Shown here in pieces: positions 1 to 14,400 of a stretch of DNA of 64,000 bases. Position numbers and translations under genes: made by a program. Source of the stretch: Lateolabrax maculatus (taxonomy: Eukaryota; Chordata; Actinopteri; Acropomatiformes; Lateolabracidae); assembly GCA_031216445.1 (NCBI GenBank), contig CM062214.1, forward strand, positions 20,699,001 to 20,763,000. Direction: 5' to 3'. The notes under the pieces are model-generated. The model saw nothing but the letters and a program-made list of their open reading frames with translations. It had not been told where the DNA came from and did not search any database. Numbering within the stretch: position 1 is the stretch's first letter; every line of letters begins with the position of its first letter.

Positions 1-234
1 ACAGGGCTGAACTGTATGGCTGTATCTAAACAGACAGCAGCCAACCAACAGACTTGGGTCATTATTGTGGGAAGAGAACATTGGTTTGACATTTTTGTTT
101 AGCCCCAACAAGAATAAAGTTTGATGCTTAATGTGACATTAATGCTATGACAGCAGAACAAAAGTCAAGCACACACTATCTTACAACTAAAGTATAGAGT
201 GTGTGTGTCTGTGTGTGTGTCTTCTGTGTTCCAG

Positions 235-244
235 CTGGCCCACA
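235..244 (+). CDS. Possible 10-nt cntn1 microexon
   Basis: A pyrimidine/GT-rich tract ends in TTCCAG, then ten bases, then a GTAAGG donor. Read in phase 0 the ten bases give Leu-Ala-His plus one base. That base joins in frame to the 776-814 exon and creates an Asn codon. It could be the end of the signal-peptide region, but such a small match may be chance. Confidence 0.15.
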
Positions 245-775
245 GTAAGGCTTATACTACAACATACAGTAAAGGGATACAACAGAATTTAACAGTTAGG
301 ATTATTGTTTAATTATCAGGTGGGTATGATTATTTTATCCTTTCTGTAAATGTACACGGCCAACCATCAGAGTATAGCATCACATAGTGATTAAACCCAC
401 ATTCACTCGAGGCCAACGTCACAAGTTTTGGGTTTTCTAGTTTATTGTGAGGGACAGGATGTACAGTAGTGGATTCCACAGAGATGGCCTTCAGCCAAAG
501 GTAGTCCTTCAGTTCAAAGTGGGGTTTCCAGCCATTCATCACATTCTCAACAGCAAAAAGGGATTCTATCAAAGACCTGCACCCCTCTGAAGATATGATG
601 ATGCATGATTTGTTTTGATCCATTTTTGTTGTTTTATCCTGTGAGAAGTGAGAGAAATCCACCTACAGTTTAGGAAAACAGGAAGTAATTGAAATATACT
701 GTAAATATCAGCAGTCATATATTTTCAGCGTCATGGTTCAATATGTTTAATGATGATTTCCTTTAACTGTTACAG

Positions 776-814
776 ATGCATCAATGCATGGGGAGGTACC
801 GGACTTTAATGGAG
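776..814 (+). CDS. cntn1: cntn1 candidate N-terminal 39-nt exon
   Basis: The acceptor is TTACAG and the donor GAG|GTAAGA. The 39 nt are open in the one frame that joins to the exon at 8277 (phase 1 in, phase 1 out), giving ASMHGEVPDFNGD before EATGYGP. Being symmetric, it can be skipped without a frame shift. Mammalian CNTN1 has a short N-terminal segment at this place, between signal peptide and Ig1, that is present or absent in isoforms. The residues themselves do not resemble the mammalian ones, so the call rests on position, phase and splice sites. Confidence 0.5.
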
Positions 815-935
815 GTAAGACTGATTCTAATACCAAATAATCTACTATATACTATACTACATTAAAACATTACGTTTTCAATAATGATGAAAATAGATGC
901 TTCTTGGCCAGTGTTGTACCATGATACATTCAGCA

Positions 936-971
<36 letters not shown>

Positions 972-979
972 CACACACA

Positions 980-1028
<49 letters not shown>

Positions 1029-4000
1029 TTATGAGACATTGCCATTTGTCTTTGCTGAAAGTTTACTGAATGTTTGTACAGTGAGCTTCCCAGCAACATC
1101 AATTTAGCCAAGAGACTCTACCACTTATTGCATTAGATGTGAGAGAGACGATTGGAAATGCAATTTAGAGTTTCAACCCTAAATTAATTTTAGTTGACTT
1201 AAAAAAAAATCTTTATTCATGTGTGTCCAAAGTTTTCTTGTGTGGGACATGATTGAGCTTTTTTTTCTGTCAAAGTACCCTTGAGGAATTCAAGGGATTC
1301 CTGGCTGCTCTCTCAGACCAAAACCATACAAGTAAATACCTTAGATGTGAAAAATAGGACGTTTCTATTTGATATAGAGTCTTCAAAAGCAGAGACAAAC
1401 AAGCTGTGCCTGTTTACTGGTTTACTGGTTGATGAGGCTGTGGCCTTGGAGCTCAGAGGAGAAAGCAGGCTGGGATTCACACTCAAGGCTACACTACTAG
1501 ATCTGTTAAGGGACTGCTTTAGTGTTGCACAATTTTCCTGTTTTGTTCTAATTTTTAATCAGCTCCTGGTGCTTGACAGTGCTAGAGAATAGGACATTGT
1601 GCAACACTAAAACATCCTTCTAATGGACAGCCAGACAACATGAACAAAGCAGTAAAGCTAGTATGAAAAATAAGAGAGATACGATTTCATCAAAATAATC
1701 ACCCCCTCCTTAATTTAAACACACTATTCAATCTTTTGCACGCTATTGTTCTATTAATTTACTGAAATACAATGAAAACCAAAGAAAAGAAGATTGAAAT
1801 GGGCTTTAGTTGCGAATCTGCCCATCCTCTGACCAATACATCCCCCTAAGGTGATAAAACTACAACAGTATCTTCCTGTCAGGAATCGTTAAGGGACGGT
1901 CAGTGACAGGCGGCTCCCTTTCTCATGGTCCACAATAAGATAGGACAAATGAAAATCTATCTGGAGGTCATGTTTCTTTCCACTGCTGCTAAGCCACTTC
2001 TGGATTTCTCTTACTTGCGGATGTACATTAATCCTAATGGAGATGGTTAAAGTCCAAGACATTGCACTGTACTGCAGAGATGAATCTAGGATGGTCATTA
2101 GAGCTAGAAACTGTATTAGAGCTGCCATGCCTCATTGTGGGATTATGTTGATATGATGGATGAGACAGAAATGATAATAACATATGGTGATGAATGGGTC
2201 CAAGGCACAATTATTACAATTATTTATCAACTTTGATTTTTATACAACACATCCATCATCCCTAAATATCAGGGGACAAACTTGTAAGTTTGAGAACTAT
2301 TTTAAGGAATAGTTCAACATTTTGGGAATTACGCTTATTTTCTTTCGTGCCAAGAGTTATATGAGAAAATAGATACCACTTTCATGTCTGCTGCTTTTCA
2401 TGTCATGTATGATCAATATGAAGCTACAGCCAGCTTAGCATAAAGACTGATAACGCAGGATATAGCTACTGCAGCCTGGATCTGTACAAAAGTAACAAAA
2501 TCAGCAAAACCAGCACCTAAAGCAAACTGATTAACAACTTGTATCTCATTTGTTTAATCTGTACAAAACCCAAAGTGTATAAGACAAGTTGGGATATTAC
2601 GGTGGGTTATGTACGAGACTATTTCATGGAGGGGCGCAGTTGCTGTGAGGTTGCCAGCCAGGAAGTCACTGTGTATGGCAAGAAGTAGTTTGTAACGATC
2701 CATTCGTCTAACACTCTGCAAGAAAGTAAATACATTTATTTCCCAAAATGTCGTAATTTTTGTAAGTGAAGTGTGTTGGGAAAAGGTTTATCAAATCCTC
2801 CTAGTGCAAGTGTGATTTTCGAAGGTGAACCTTTAATTGTGAAAACTCCAACAAATAGGTGTGGCACGCTCCATTTCCAAAAATACTGTCGATCTCTAAT
2901 TATAATTAATACATTGAAAGTTTAATCAGAGTATCATTCTGTTCTACTGTGCAGAGCAGGTTGTCATTTACTGTACGTTAGTGTTTAGCACTGTATCTGC
3001 ATAAGATTCGTACTGTGTGTTATTCACTGGGAGAAAAATAAAGTAGAGGCAGACTGTCAGCAAGGGGTAAATTGGAAAAGGAAGGCTTGCTGATTCGTTG
3101 CTTGGGAACAAGTTCAGTTGAATGTAGGTTGAATTGTTGATGGATTCAGTGAGGAGAGGAACCATTTTTTCTGGTGGTCTGTTTTTTTGTTTGTTTGTTT
3201 TTTTAACATCCTTTCTCTTTTCTTCTCCATGAAGCATCGACCGTTGATGATTTTTTACAGTCCGTGTGCCTGAGTGTCACCTCCTGGACAAGTTGACATT
3301 ATACCCACTTGTCTGCAGAAATAACACAGCATGATGCAGCCAGGACTCTGCTGAATGTTTTTGATGCTGAGCACATTAGTCCGATACAGTATAGACCACA
3401 GTGTTTAAGGTCACTCAGCACTAAGACGTGAGATTCTGAATTATGTGCCAAACTTGGACAAAGATGAAGGTGTAGCCATAGGAGGAGGCAGAATCAATCC
3501 CACACTCCTCAAAGGTCAGAATATTGTGTAGGTGGCCTTCTAACTGGGACACACTACTCTATTTTTACTGTGAACTGCTTATCATTCAGCCCATAGCCAT
3601 GTTAATGCCCATCATTCGGCTGTTAAAGCCATACTCCACTCAATATCTGTGTCTTTAGTACCGAGCAATTACCCCCAGCAGCCTTGAAAGATAGGGGTAA
3701 AAAGCTTGTATTTTCTTGGCATTGAATTGTATCAAAATGTCAATATAGACTTCTCAAATCCCTTCTCAGATGTCCAGCCATATGCTCAGTACTTTTCCAA
3801 CACTCATTTTTTGCCAAGATATGGCTGAATGCACCAGATCCATCTCAATCCTTAAGCATTACCTTGTTGAGATTTTGAGCTTTTAGGTGTGTTGGTTTGT
3901 GTGTATTCAAAGTTTTCGCTACTTCTGTGAAAATCAGAGCTGCAATGTAAACTGAATATCTTTGGGCTTTGGACTGTTGGTCTCACAAAACAAGCCATTT

Positions 4001-7000
4001 GAAGACGTCACTTTGGGCTGTGGGAAATTCTGACATTTTATAGACAAAATGGTTAATCGAGAAAATAGTCTATAGATTAATCAATAATGAAAATAATAAT
4101 TAGCTAAACATCTGATGGATAGCTGAGAAGGGAATGAGGCTGCAAAAGTGGTCTGAGAAGTTTCTGTGGACATTTTGATACTTTTAATGCAGTGAAACTT
4201 GAGGGGAATGTTTGATGCTCTAAAAACTTCAGAGCATCGCTGGACTAAAGACAAATACATTGATCCCAGTGATGCATTTTAACACCTCAGTCACTGTTTA
4301 TTACCATAACAGACTGTGTTTCAGTGTGTTGCGGCCTGTGGAAACATCTGATTTCAAATCACCCTCTCAAAAGTTGTGTTTGAATAGCTCTGCTCTGTTG
4401 CAGCCGCCATTTCAGAGAATAATCCTTTTTGACAGCAGTTGTGATACAACAGCTGGCACCACACTGAGCATACACCGACAGACACTGCCACACGTATGTC
4501 CACTTCTCTGTAAAATAGTTAGGTTTGCAGCGAAGCAGAATAATTATTTATTCAACATATAAAAAAAAGATTTTTGCCCCAGGGAAAATTTGGTCGCCAC
4601 CATGCCTCATTATGTGGCTCAAGGGCTTTTTGGTAATTATTGCTACATGGTGCTTTGGTGCTTCCAGGAAACAATATGTTAGCCGTCCCACTTGGACACT
4701 CTCTTGGTCATGCAAACAAACTGCAGATGTAGCCAAGACACACAGCTGTGTGTAAAGTCAAATTCATCAGGGGATCAGAGGATTAAGTTCTTCTGGGATT
4801 TGTGGTAATTATGTGACTATTTAGATGTAAAACAAAAACATAACTAAACATTTATTTTGCAAAATGGAAACTGCAACCCAGGAAACAGCTGGACATAAAA
4901 CAATAAAAATTATTAACAAATAGTACTGTTTGCAGTTTTTTTTTGTTCACAATGTATTACACCGCTTCAAGTCATGCACAAAATGATACCTAAAACCTCA
5001 ATGAATAATTGATGTCTCATTAGATACTGATGTGAGGGAAGATATCAGGCTCCTACAATAACAGGTTGTTTGGTATTTCAAATTCAAATGAGAGTCTAGT
5101 TTTACCTAGTCTGGAACCAGATGCATCTGCGAGCTATTGTTTTATTTGCTTTTGCAGATACGTCTGGCCCGCCTCCAGTTCAGACTGATTTCCTTGGTCC
5201 TGGAAGCGCCATTGTGTCGGGCGAACCAATCACAAGCATTTATCTAGTATGAGGCGGGTTTAATACGATGACTGACAGAGAAGAGCGCCGTTGAAGCATC
5301 TTTGTAAATAACCAAGACACCATAGCTGCCGATGCGGAGCGTTCCATGGCCGGCTACAGCGGCACTATTAAACGGACTGGACGGTAAATTTTCTCTAAAG
5401 GAAGAATAAACAACTGCACTTAAACTTTATGTTGATAAGAAATATATGTTTGCCGTACTTCTGACAGAACGTACTGTCTGACAGGATGGCGTTTCGTTGC
5501 TCTGATTGGTTGTCTCCACCCACTGATATTATTAATCATTTGCGAATAAGTCTGGCAATGCCAGGCTAAAACTTACCAGGGTAAAAGAGATCCTGGGAGA
5601 GAATAAAACAGAGATTGAAAGAGATATGTAGCTTTGGAGAGTTGGAAAGACATTCTCTGTATACTGGAAGAAACATATCTATGAGAGAATAGACTAGGCA
5701 ACTGACAGTGGGAGGCTTTGAGAGATGGAAAAGGAGAAAAAGTGTGATGGTTCGAATATTACAGGAAAAACAAAACGCATCTAAGTTATTACAGTTCTTC
5801 TGCAGGGGGACATGAATATCTGTACCAATTCTCATCTCAATCCATTGACCAGTTTATTTAACTCAAAACCACAAATGTGAAACTGCCGGTAGCACTTGAG
5901 GAAAAATCAGGGGATCACCAAAGTGATAAGGGTTTAAGCATATCACAGCAGTCATCTCAGAACCATGAATGTCTTCACAAAATGTTGTGCCCACAAACCT
6001 CGAAGACATTTACAAGATATTTCACTGGATAAGTGAAAACATTTGGGGCTGGATGGCAATCCATCCAATAGTTATTGAGATATTTCAGTCTCGACTAACG
6101 TGATGGACTGACTGACTGACATTTCCATCCCTGGAGCCATGCAGCTAGCATATCTAACAAGTTACAATGGAAGTAGTTGTACTGTAGAAGGAAATCCAGG
6201 AAAGGTAAAGAAAGAGGAGCAGAGCGTGACAGTAGGAAATGGGTTAGAGAGATTGAGAGAGGACAGAGGAAAGCCAGAGAGAGTTAGAGGCAGATCGACA
6301 GAGAAAGTGAAACGATGCAGAGAGAATGGAAGAGGCCTGTGTGTGTCTCCAGGCAGTGGGCCTTATGTGGCCTGCTTTAACACTCCCCTTCACCATCTGT
6401 CACATCCCACATTACAGGCAAAGGATAGGAATGGCACCAGTCTCATCTCTCAGAAATACACTCCAACTGCTATTTCAGCACTATAGCAGAGCCTCAGTGA
6501 CTCCCCTCCTCCAGCCCATCCCAAATGTATATTTCATCTTTACAGGCAAAGCATTTACCTGACACTCATGCAGAGCAATCTAAGTGTAACAGTGGAACAG
6601 GGTCACTATATTCCCTTTACTCGTCCTTGTGGGTCTGTTTCTTTAAATTCCTCAGTTTCTTGTCTTTGCTCTTTTTTTCTTCCTTTCTCCCTTGTTCCCA
6701 GAACATAGTTTCTCACTTAATTTGCCTTCCATCAGCCCCACAATGCCCCATTTATAGTATGTTTAATTCTCTCTCAGCCAGCAGTAATTCAGAGTCCTTG
6801 GGATTTGCATCAATGTCAAGCACTCGCACACGGTTGGCTGCTGGAGTGTGTGAGTGGGAGTGGATCCTGTCTCCTAACATCTTAATTGCTGCCTCCTGGT
6901 TGGCCATCCTGGTGCTAGTGTGGTTACAAGTCTGTCTTCGTACTGGTTAGGATTATAAGATTTTTAATTCCTTTTGCTTCCTTACAGCAGAGGCAGATAA

Positions 7001-10000
7001 ATATGGATTTGGTTCACTGATGATTTTACTACACAGTTTTTGAGATTACCATACATCAGTGTCAAGCACTCACACATGTTCGACCGCTGGAATGTATTCT
7101 GTTCTTGCTTTATTTTGTTTTATTATTCTGCACAAACATATCTTCCTGTTTTTGTGTGAGTAAATAGTTATGGAAAATGCAGTTTCAGGTGACAGAATAT
7201 TACAAATCCAAGAGTCTTTTGTTCAGGTTGCTAAAGGTTGCTCACAGTCAGTCAATATAACATTTTCAGAGTGACTGAATCCTTAACACCAATGCAGGCC
7301 GGGCTAGAGGGATCGAGTAGAAGCAGGATATTACTGTCTGAAAGAGCGAGCTTCTCCCCATTGAGGTGTCAGCTGTGCGCTCTTAGAAGTCAGAGACGCA
7401 GGGGAATAACGCACGTGCTTACACACACATTCACACACGATTCACATTTGTATTCCTGCAGTCACCTACACACACTCTTGATCTGAGAGAATAATCAGCA
7501 TTTGAGAAAAATTTCGCCTCATTGCTTATTCATAGCCTGGCATTGTGTTTATGGCTTATTCATGCCACTGCTCATGATGTCTGTCTGTTTTAATGAGTAA
7601 TTGGGGCTAATTGTACGTGTGTGTTGACGGTGTAAAAGGCAGATTGAACCATGAAAGGTATTTTCATCAAGGAGTCTTTTCCCCCTGGATTTACCCACGC
7701 AACTGCTTTACAGCACTGAGGATGACGCATACAGTATGAAAGGTGTTCAGATTATGCAAAATCAAGTTAGCATTTCCAGTTTGTTGGATTTGTATTAGCT
7801 TGTAACAATATCAAATCCACTGGCAACAGATGAACGTGTCACTGTGGTTTGGCACCTGAGTGAGCACATCAGTCATAATAAGTGCAATGTTGTGATTTGG
7901 AATAAAGCAGGGGCTTATTACTCTGCATCATGCTTGAAAGAGAGTTTGTATGAATTCAAGAAATAGATTAGTTACAGCTACAACCAGGATTTCTCTCAAA
8001 CCAGCTACTAAGAAAAAGATGTGTGTGTGTGCCTGTGAAAACCACAAACCAGGCTGATATATTAAAAGGCAAGTCCTCGCAGGGGGCAATCTCAGTCTAG
8101 TGAGTATGTTTTTTTTATTTTATTTCTTACATCTGAACCCTGCTGTCTCGTTTTTTGATGGAACTGCCCCAGAACTGTCAGACAGACATTGAGCTCTAAC
8201 ACCTTGATATTTCCAGGTTGTAAGTCTGACCCAGCTTGTTGTTATTTACCCTGCTCTCGTTTGTTGTTGCCGGCAGATGAAGCCACAGGTTACGGGCCAG
8301 TGTTTGAGGAGCAGCCGGTGGACACCATCTACCCCGAGGAGTCACCCGAGGCAAAAATCACCATGAGCTGCCGGGCCCGGGCCACTCCACCTGCCACATA
8401 CAAGTAACATATGTTCCCCATAAACCCGGTCTCATTACTACCCGCTGTGCATTCTGTGTGCCTTCCATCGCTCAGCATCTCTCAGGCTGTATTCAGATTG
8501 TTTTAGGATCTACCTGTAAATGGCAAGGTCACAAGGATGTTTCCTTAACCCTGATGCACCTCCAAGGTTTACTATGTGTGTGTGACCATCTAGCAGTGCA
8601 TGATTGATTTTCTTCAAGCCATTTCGACACAATTTTGTTGTTGTCAAACAACCTGCACAACTCAATTTGATCGCAGAGGATGTTTGCTTTTTCCTTATGC
8701 TAATGATAATTTAAATGCCAAAATAGGACACGCTAGAAAAAGCAAATAAGATGTTGTTCCTGCCGCAGCGCAAACAGCACTGCCGTCGTCTCTCCACCTC
8801 ATTTTGCAGCTCAAAATTTAAAGCATTTTGCATGATCCATTTCAATATAGATGGAAATGTATGTAAATGATATTGCTTGGCATCCCCCAAATCGCTTTCA
8901 CTGTCAGAGAGTCCAGAATTAGATGTCAGAGGGGAAAGACTAAGCTTTGACCACAGCTGGTATTAAATGTTTAAGAGGGTTCATCTACAGTACAGTCCGC
9001 TATGCCTTTCAAAAAATGAAATTAGCTTTTAGTTTTCGAAGCTTAGTAATTTCTTACTGTACTTGCAGATGTTAATTGCAACAAAGATTAACTGTAATGC
9101 AGATTCTGATCAGATTTTGCCTTGCTTTGCCATCTGGTATCTGCCACACATACTGTAGGACAAAACCATATGCAATTAAAATACTGCATGTCACTGCATC
9201 AAACAACTTCCCTTGTGGGGATCCATGTAAAATAAACCATTTGTCAACAATTTTAAGTTAGTTATATACTCCCATATCCTACTTGACTGACTGATTTCAT
9301 AATGCACTAATGTATTGACCCTAGTTGTTTTCCTTGTTGCAGGTGGATGCTGGGTGACACGGAAATTGACATGAAAGCAGAAGGAAGCCACTACAGTTTA
9401 GTGGGAGGCAACTTGGTCATCAGCAACCCAATCAAAACCAAACATGTAGGAAATTACTACTGTTTGGCTTCCAACATGTACGGCACGATTATCAGCCGAG
9501 AAGCCTCAGTCCAGTTCGGATGTAAGTGGTCCAGATGTGAACCTCCATTTAACGTCCAGTACCATGCTGATTTAACAGAGTTGTACTTTCATGGATATTA
9601 TGCACACTGAAATTGCAGGGGCAGCTGGGACAAATCTTAAGTGGTGTGGAAAGTGCAATTTGTGAATGGTCTAACTTCATGATGCCACCATGGCTAATAA
9701 CTTTTTTTTTTTATTAAAAACTACAGCTCAATTCAAAAGCAGTTGTTGAGCTTTATACAATCCTTAAACATTTAGTGTAGGATTTATGAAATTTAGCGAA
9801 AGGTGATGCTCAAATACGAATGTATGACAATCGATTCTGAGTAGCTCTTAAATATGAAACAGTTTCACAGTTGATTTTTTGTCTCTGTCTCTCTCAGACC
9901 TCGATCTTTTCTCTTCGGAGGAAAGGGAGTCGGTGCACGTCAAAGAGGGACAGGGGGCAGTGTTGCTCTGTGCTCCCCCACCACATTATCCAGGTACAGT

Positions 10001-10242
10001 ATGTGATAACTTGATAACCTGTGATAACCCCCCCTCATCATGTAGCATTAGCATCTGATTGATAAGTTGGCGGATGGAACAGTGACACAGTAGTTAGCAC
10101 TGTTCCCTATTTTGATTATTGGTCCTTTCTCTCCGGATTTTTAATGTTCTCTCCCTGATTGTGTGGGTAGTGCTGCAGTCCCTCAGGTGAACTGAAGACT
10201 GTACATATGTACACTGTACATTATATGTGTGTGTGTGTATGT

Positions 10243-10273
<31 letters not shown>

Positions 10274-11398
10274 TATGTAAATAAAAGTGTGACTGCTGTA
10301 GTACTCATTAGACATACGGTACCCTCAGCTTTTGACTTGGGATTGAGTTGCCCTTCTTGATGTTGTCTAAGGTATCAAAATAATGAGCAACTCAGTCACT
10401 TCTACTCCCTCATTGCTGTAAAAAAGTAAGAATACAAAATGTTATCATCAGTCTCATATTTAGTCCAATTTAATAAGTCATTACATGGGTTGTTGTTTGT
10501 TTTCCCTTGTCTGTATGTCGCCTCATTTTATTTTTCATTTTGTATGCTTTGAGCTTATGCAGCATTTTCATAACATTGCTGATTTTAAGCCATAGCCATC
10601 AACCCAAAAAAACTGTACACATAATTTTCATATTCATGCTAATGCAAATCAGTCAAACATAACAGTCTGAAAGCATTGTTAACTCTCTCCACAGCAGAAT
10701 TACCTCAACAAGCCAATAATTTTACTGTATCCCTCTATTATGCCTCTCAGCTAGAAGAATTATAAGATTTTATCTGAAAGGTCAATAGATGCTTGAATAA
10801 TAAATCCCCCTCAGCAACAAAGAACTGCGCTATTTTTATTTAGCATGTATTCAGATTATTCAAATCCAATCCCCTAACCTCTTTCCAAAGCTTTTGTTGT
10901 GTGTCTAGGGTCTTGATTGACAGGTATCGTTTTGTCGTGTCTCATTCTATGCAGCCGAGCTGTCATTCCGATGGATCCTCAACGAATTCCCCACCTTCAT
11001 CCCACTGGACAAGAGGCGTTTTGTCTCCCAGATTACGGGTAACCTCTATATCTCCAAGGTGGACTCGTCCGACAGCGGCAACTACTCCTGCATTGCGTCC
11101 AGCCCATCCATTTCCAAGAGCGTTTTCTCCAACTACATCCCCCTTGTACCTCTGGCTGAACGTTAGTACCTCACTGCCTACTTTGCATTGTTTTTCCAGT
11201 TGCTTTTACCTGCAAAATGAAGTCAGGATTAAAACAGAGCAGTCCAGTTGTTTGGGCTTTCTCATGCATATGTGTATTACGTGATGCCTTCTGGATATGA
11301 TGTTACCTGTATTTAACTTTAACAATTTTTTGCACCTTTGCATTTTACCAAGGCTTGGTAAATCTGTTGTTAATGACTGATTGTGGTGTAATGTTGAT

Positions 11399-11436
<38 letters not shown>

Positions 11437-14400
11437 GAACGCAATTGGTGCATTTTTCATGATTTCTAATCCTCTGAGTCATCTACTTTATTAGACTGAC
11501 TGCGTTAACGTGAAGCCGTGTCATGGTTAAGATATGATTTTTGCAGTATCTTGGTTATGTTTTAGCATGTAAACACCATATCCTGGTTTCAAAAACTGGG
11601 ATAAGCAAGTATGACACCAGAAATGTAAATGATAAATTTACTTTCTGTTGTACTGCTGATCCGATGACAAAAATTCAAGCCATCACACTGGTGAAAGTTC
11701 TGGTACTGTAAATGAACTTGACTGGGTTCATCCTCACCTGCTAAGGTAACTCAGTTGGTACAGAAATGAGAGAAAATGAGATGTCGAGATATCAAAGACG
11801 CACCTGGATCCACAAAATGTACTACAAAATCTTGACTCTGACACACCAGAGACAAACTCAAGATTACAAGTTTCCTTTATAAATTATAGACTCCCCACGA
11901 CTGAGACTGCAGGAGACAAACCCAGTGGAAATGTGCCACTACAACTTCCTGGGAAATACAAATCCAAAGAACTGAAGGCTACCGTTAGAAGCATTTCTAC
12001 ATGTATACAGGGAGACAAATAACCTGGTCTAACCTGGTTTTTTGTAGACGTCATAACACAAATATGGTCAAACCAGGATGAAAGATACTAGTGTGCATGT
12101 AGATGTAGTTATTGTGCTGCTTACCTAAAACGCCTTGTCACATAGTGCTTTTGTGTGTGTGTGTGTGTCTCATTAGGACATCTGAGTAAAACAGCACTTA
12201 CAAAGAAGTATCTTTTATTGAATCTGACCCACTTTGGTAATAACTGAAGAGGTTTTGGAAAGAAACCTAAAAAATACCAAAACAAAACACTAAGATGGTT
12301 GAAAAAACACTAAATCAGTATTTGTCTCAGGCTTAGCAGCTAGGGATAGGCTTAACACCTGAGTCATAATGGTCTGTTGTTATTCCTCTCAGGTCCCATC
12401 AGAAAATACCCTGCTGACCTCAAAGTCAAGTTCCCAGACACCACTGCTCTGGTGGGGCAAAATATCACCTTGGAATGCTTCGCTTTGGGGAAGTAAGTGT
12501 GAGAGATCATTTCTTACCTCTGTGTTTTAGACTGCACAGTTGTGGACTGAAAAGTTGCATAAAAATCTGGTGTCAGCCAGTGAGTTTCATCTTCTAGGTT
12601 TCAAGTGTCATAAAATGGGTCTCAAAGGAGAATATAAATAATGTTTCAGAGGATTTTCTGCTAAGTCAATAATAAAAAAGAAAGGTTACACTTTGTTTTT
12701 GTTGTGGCATGAAATAAGGTCATTTAAATGATGCAATATAGTACATGCAGTGGTACACTGATAATTAAAATACAAAATTTTAAGAAATAGAGATATATAT
12801 CAATCCTTTAAAACACTATATTTGTTCACCTTTAATGTAATAGCAAAATTACATGTACAACTGTAGCTTAGACTGCCTTAAATTCACTGAGCTATATGAT
12901 TTAAAAGGCATGTTTCAGAATGATGATGTCTTGAGTGCAGGGATACATATGCATTACAAGTTGAAGCCTGCTTTGTGTATTATTTTTTCTCTCTCTGCCC
13001 CTCCCAGCCCCGTCCCTGAGATCCGCTGGAAGAAGAAAGATGGAAAGCTGCCACCCAATCACGCTGTACGGATGGAGGGGGCTCATCTGCACCTGTACAA
13101 TGTGCAGTTTGAAGACGGCGGCACCTATCAGTGTGAGGCAATGAACTCGAGAGGAAAGGACTACCACGAGGCACGTGTGTCTGTAGAAGGTAAGAAGTAT
13201 GCTGTATGTCATGTCAGCCTTCTTTTCTTAAAACTATCCCAGGGAATACACACATTCATCAAATGTGTAAGTTTTGCAAAGTCTTTACCATAATTTATTC
13301 ATTCATTCATACTGCTAAACACAGTGTGTGGAGTAAATTCACCAGCCAAACACCTACCAAACACCTACTGTAATGCCTCAAGTACCATTATTAACATTAT
13401 TCAGCAGAATTGTAGTTTTCTTTGATTTTTCTCAAAGGCTGTAACTTATTTTCCTCATTTGCAGCTTTTCCTGAGTGGGTGGAGCACATCAGCAGCACAG
13501 AGAAAGACCTCAGTAGCGATTACACTATGTCCTGCAAGGCCAGTGGCAAGCCTAAACCACACATCCGCTGGCTGAAAAATGGAGAATTGGTAATATTCAA
13601 ACTCATAAGTCTTTATTGTCCTATGACTGAGCAATTTAGCTATAGCTGTAGCCTCCTTGGCAGCTCCGTGAGGTCTCTTAGTACCTGTTCAGTGTGCAGC
13701 TCAGGGTTGTTACAGTAGCACAGCAGTGACAGGAAGCTGGCACTGTGGGTACACATCGTGTCAGGAAAAAATACCTTGTTATTGAGCGGGTGCCAGCATG
13801 GGTTGTGTAACCCTCCATAGAAACAACTGTCATCAGCCCTGGAAAATACCCAAGGGAGTAGCAGGCAGTGACAGCAGAGTGGGGGAGGCTGTTTGATATA
13901 TGTGGCTGGATACACCATTATGCATTAATGAACTCCTCTCCCAGTCGAATTAACTAATTGTCATCTTTACCTCTGTGGATGTCAACAATCAACAGTTTGA
14001 TTTTAATCCATTGCTTAGTACTAGAATTTAAACTGTACGAAAGTGTTGACATGTAGAATGATGATATTTTAACTTCACACTCCTGTTATCTTCCACAGTT
14101 TGACAAGCAAGAGATGAGATTCAGCAGCTTGACGTTTGACGATTCAGGGATGTACCAGTGCATAGCAGAGAATCACCACGGAGTCATATATGCCAATGCA
14201 GAGCTGCGTGTATTTGGTGAGTCACACTTTGGCTACAGATGCAGCACAAATGGCTGCATCAGAGATTTAAAGGTCACGTTTCAAGCTGACTAATTGGAGC
14301 TCTTTCCGACATATGGAGTGCAATGTCATTACTTTAACATAGCTGAAAAAACTTGAGAATGTTTAAAAAAATTTACTTTCGTCATTCAGAGTAGCTTGCA

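Larger units (their letters stand above)
815..8276 (+). other. Large cntn1 intron before the Ig1 exon
   Basis: This 7.5-kb interval is the longest intron seen in the gene. It holds the (CA)n tract at 939-1027, two inverted-repeat elements (2303-2765 and 5107-5568) and two other dispersed repeats (3948-4103 and 5860-6160). The rest is AT-rich with no supported exon. Large first introns often hold regulatory elements, but I see none I can name. Confidence 0.7.

Noticed and set aside
878..1111. Open frames on both strands rich in Cys-Val or Thr-His
   Set aside because: They are translations of the (CA)n/(TG)n microsatellite; the same holds for the frames at 49110-49370, 49276-49566 and 48742-49098.
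6139..6486. 115-codon + strand ORF starting MQLAYLTS
   Set aside because: It begins in the tail of a dispersed repeat and continues through purine-rich sequence, with no domain, splice logic or cntn1 frame.
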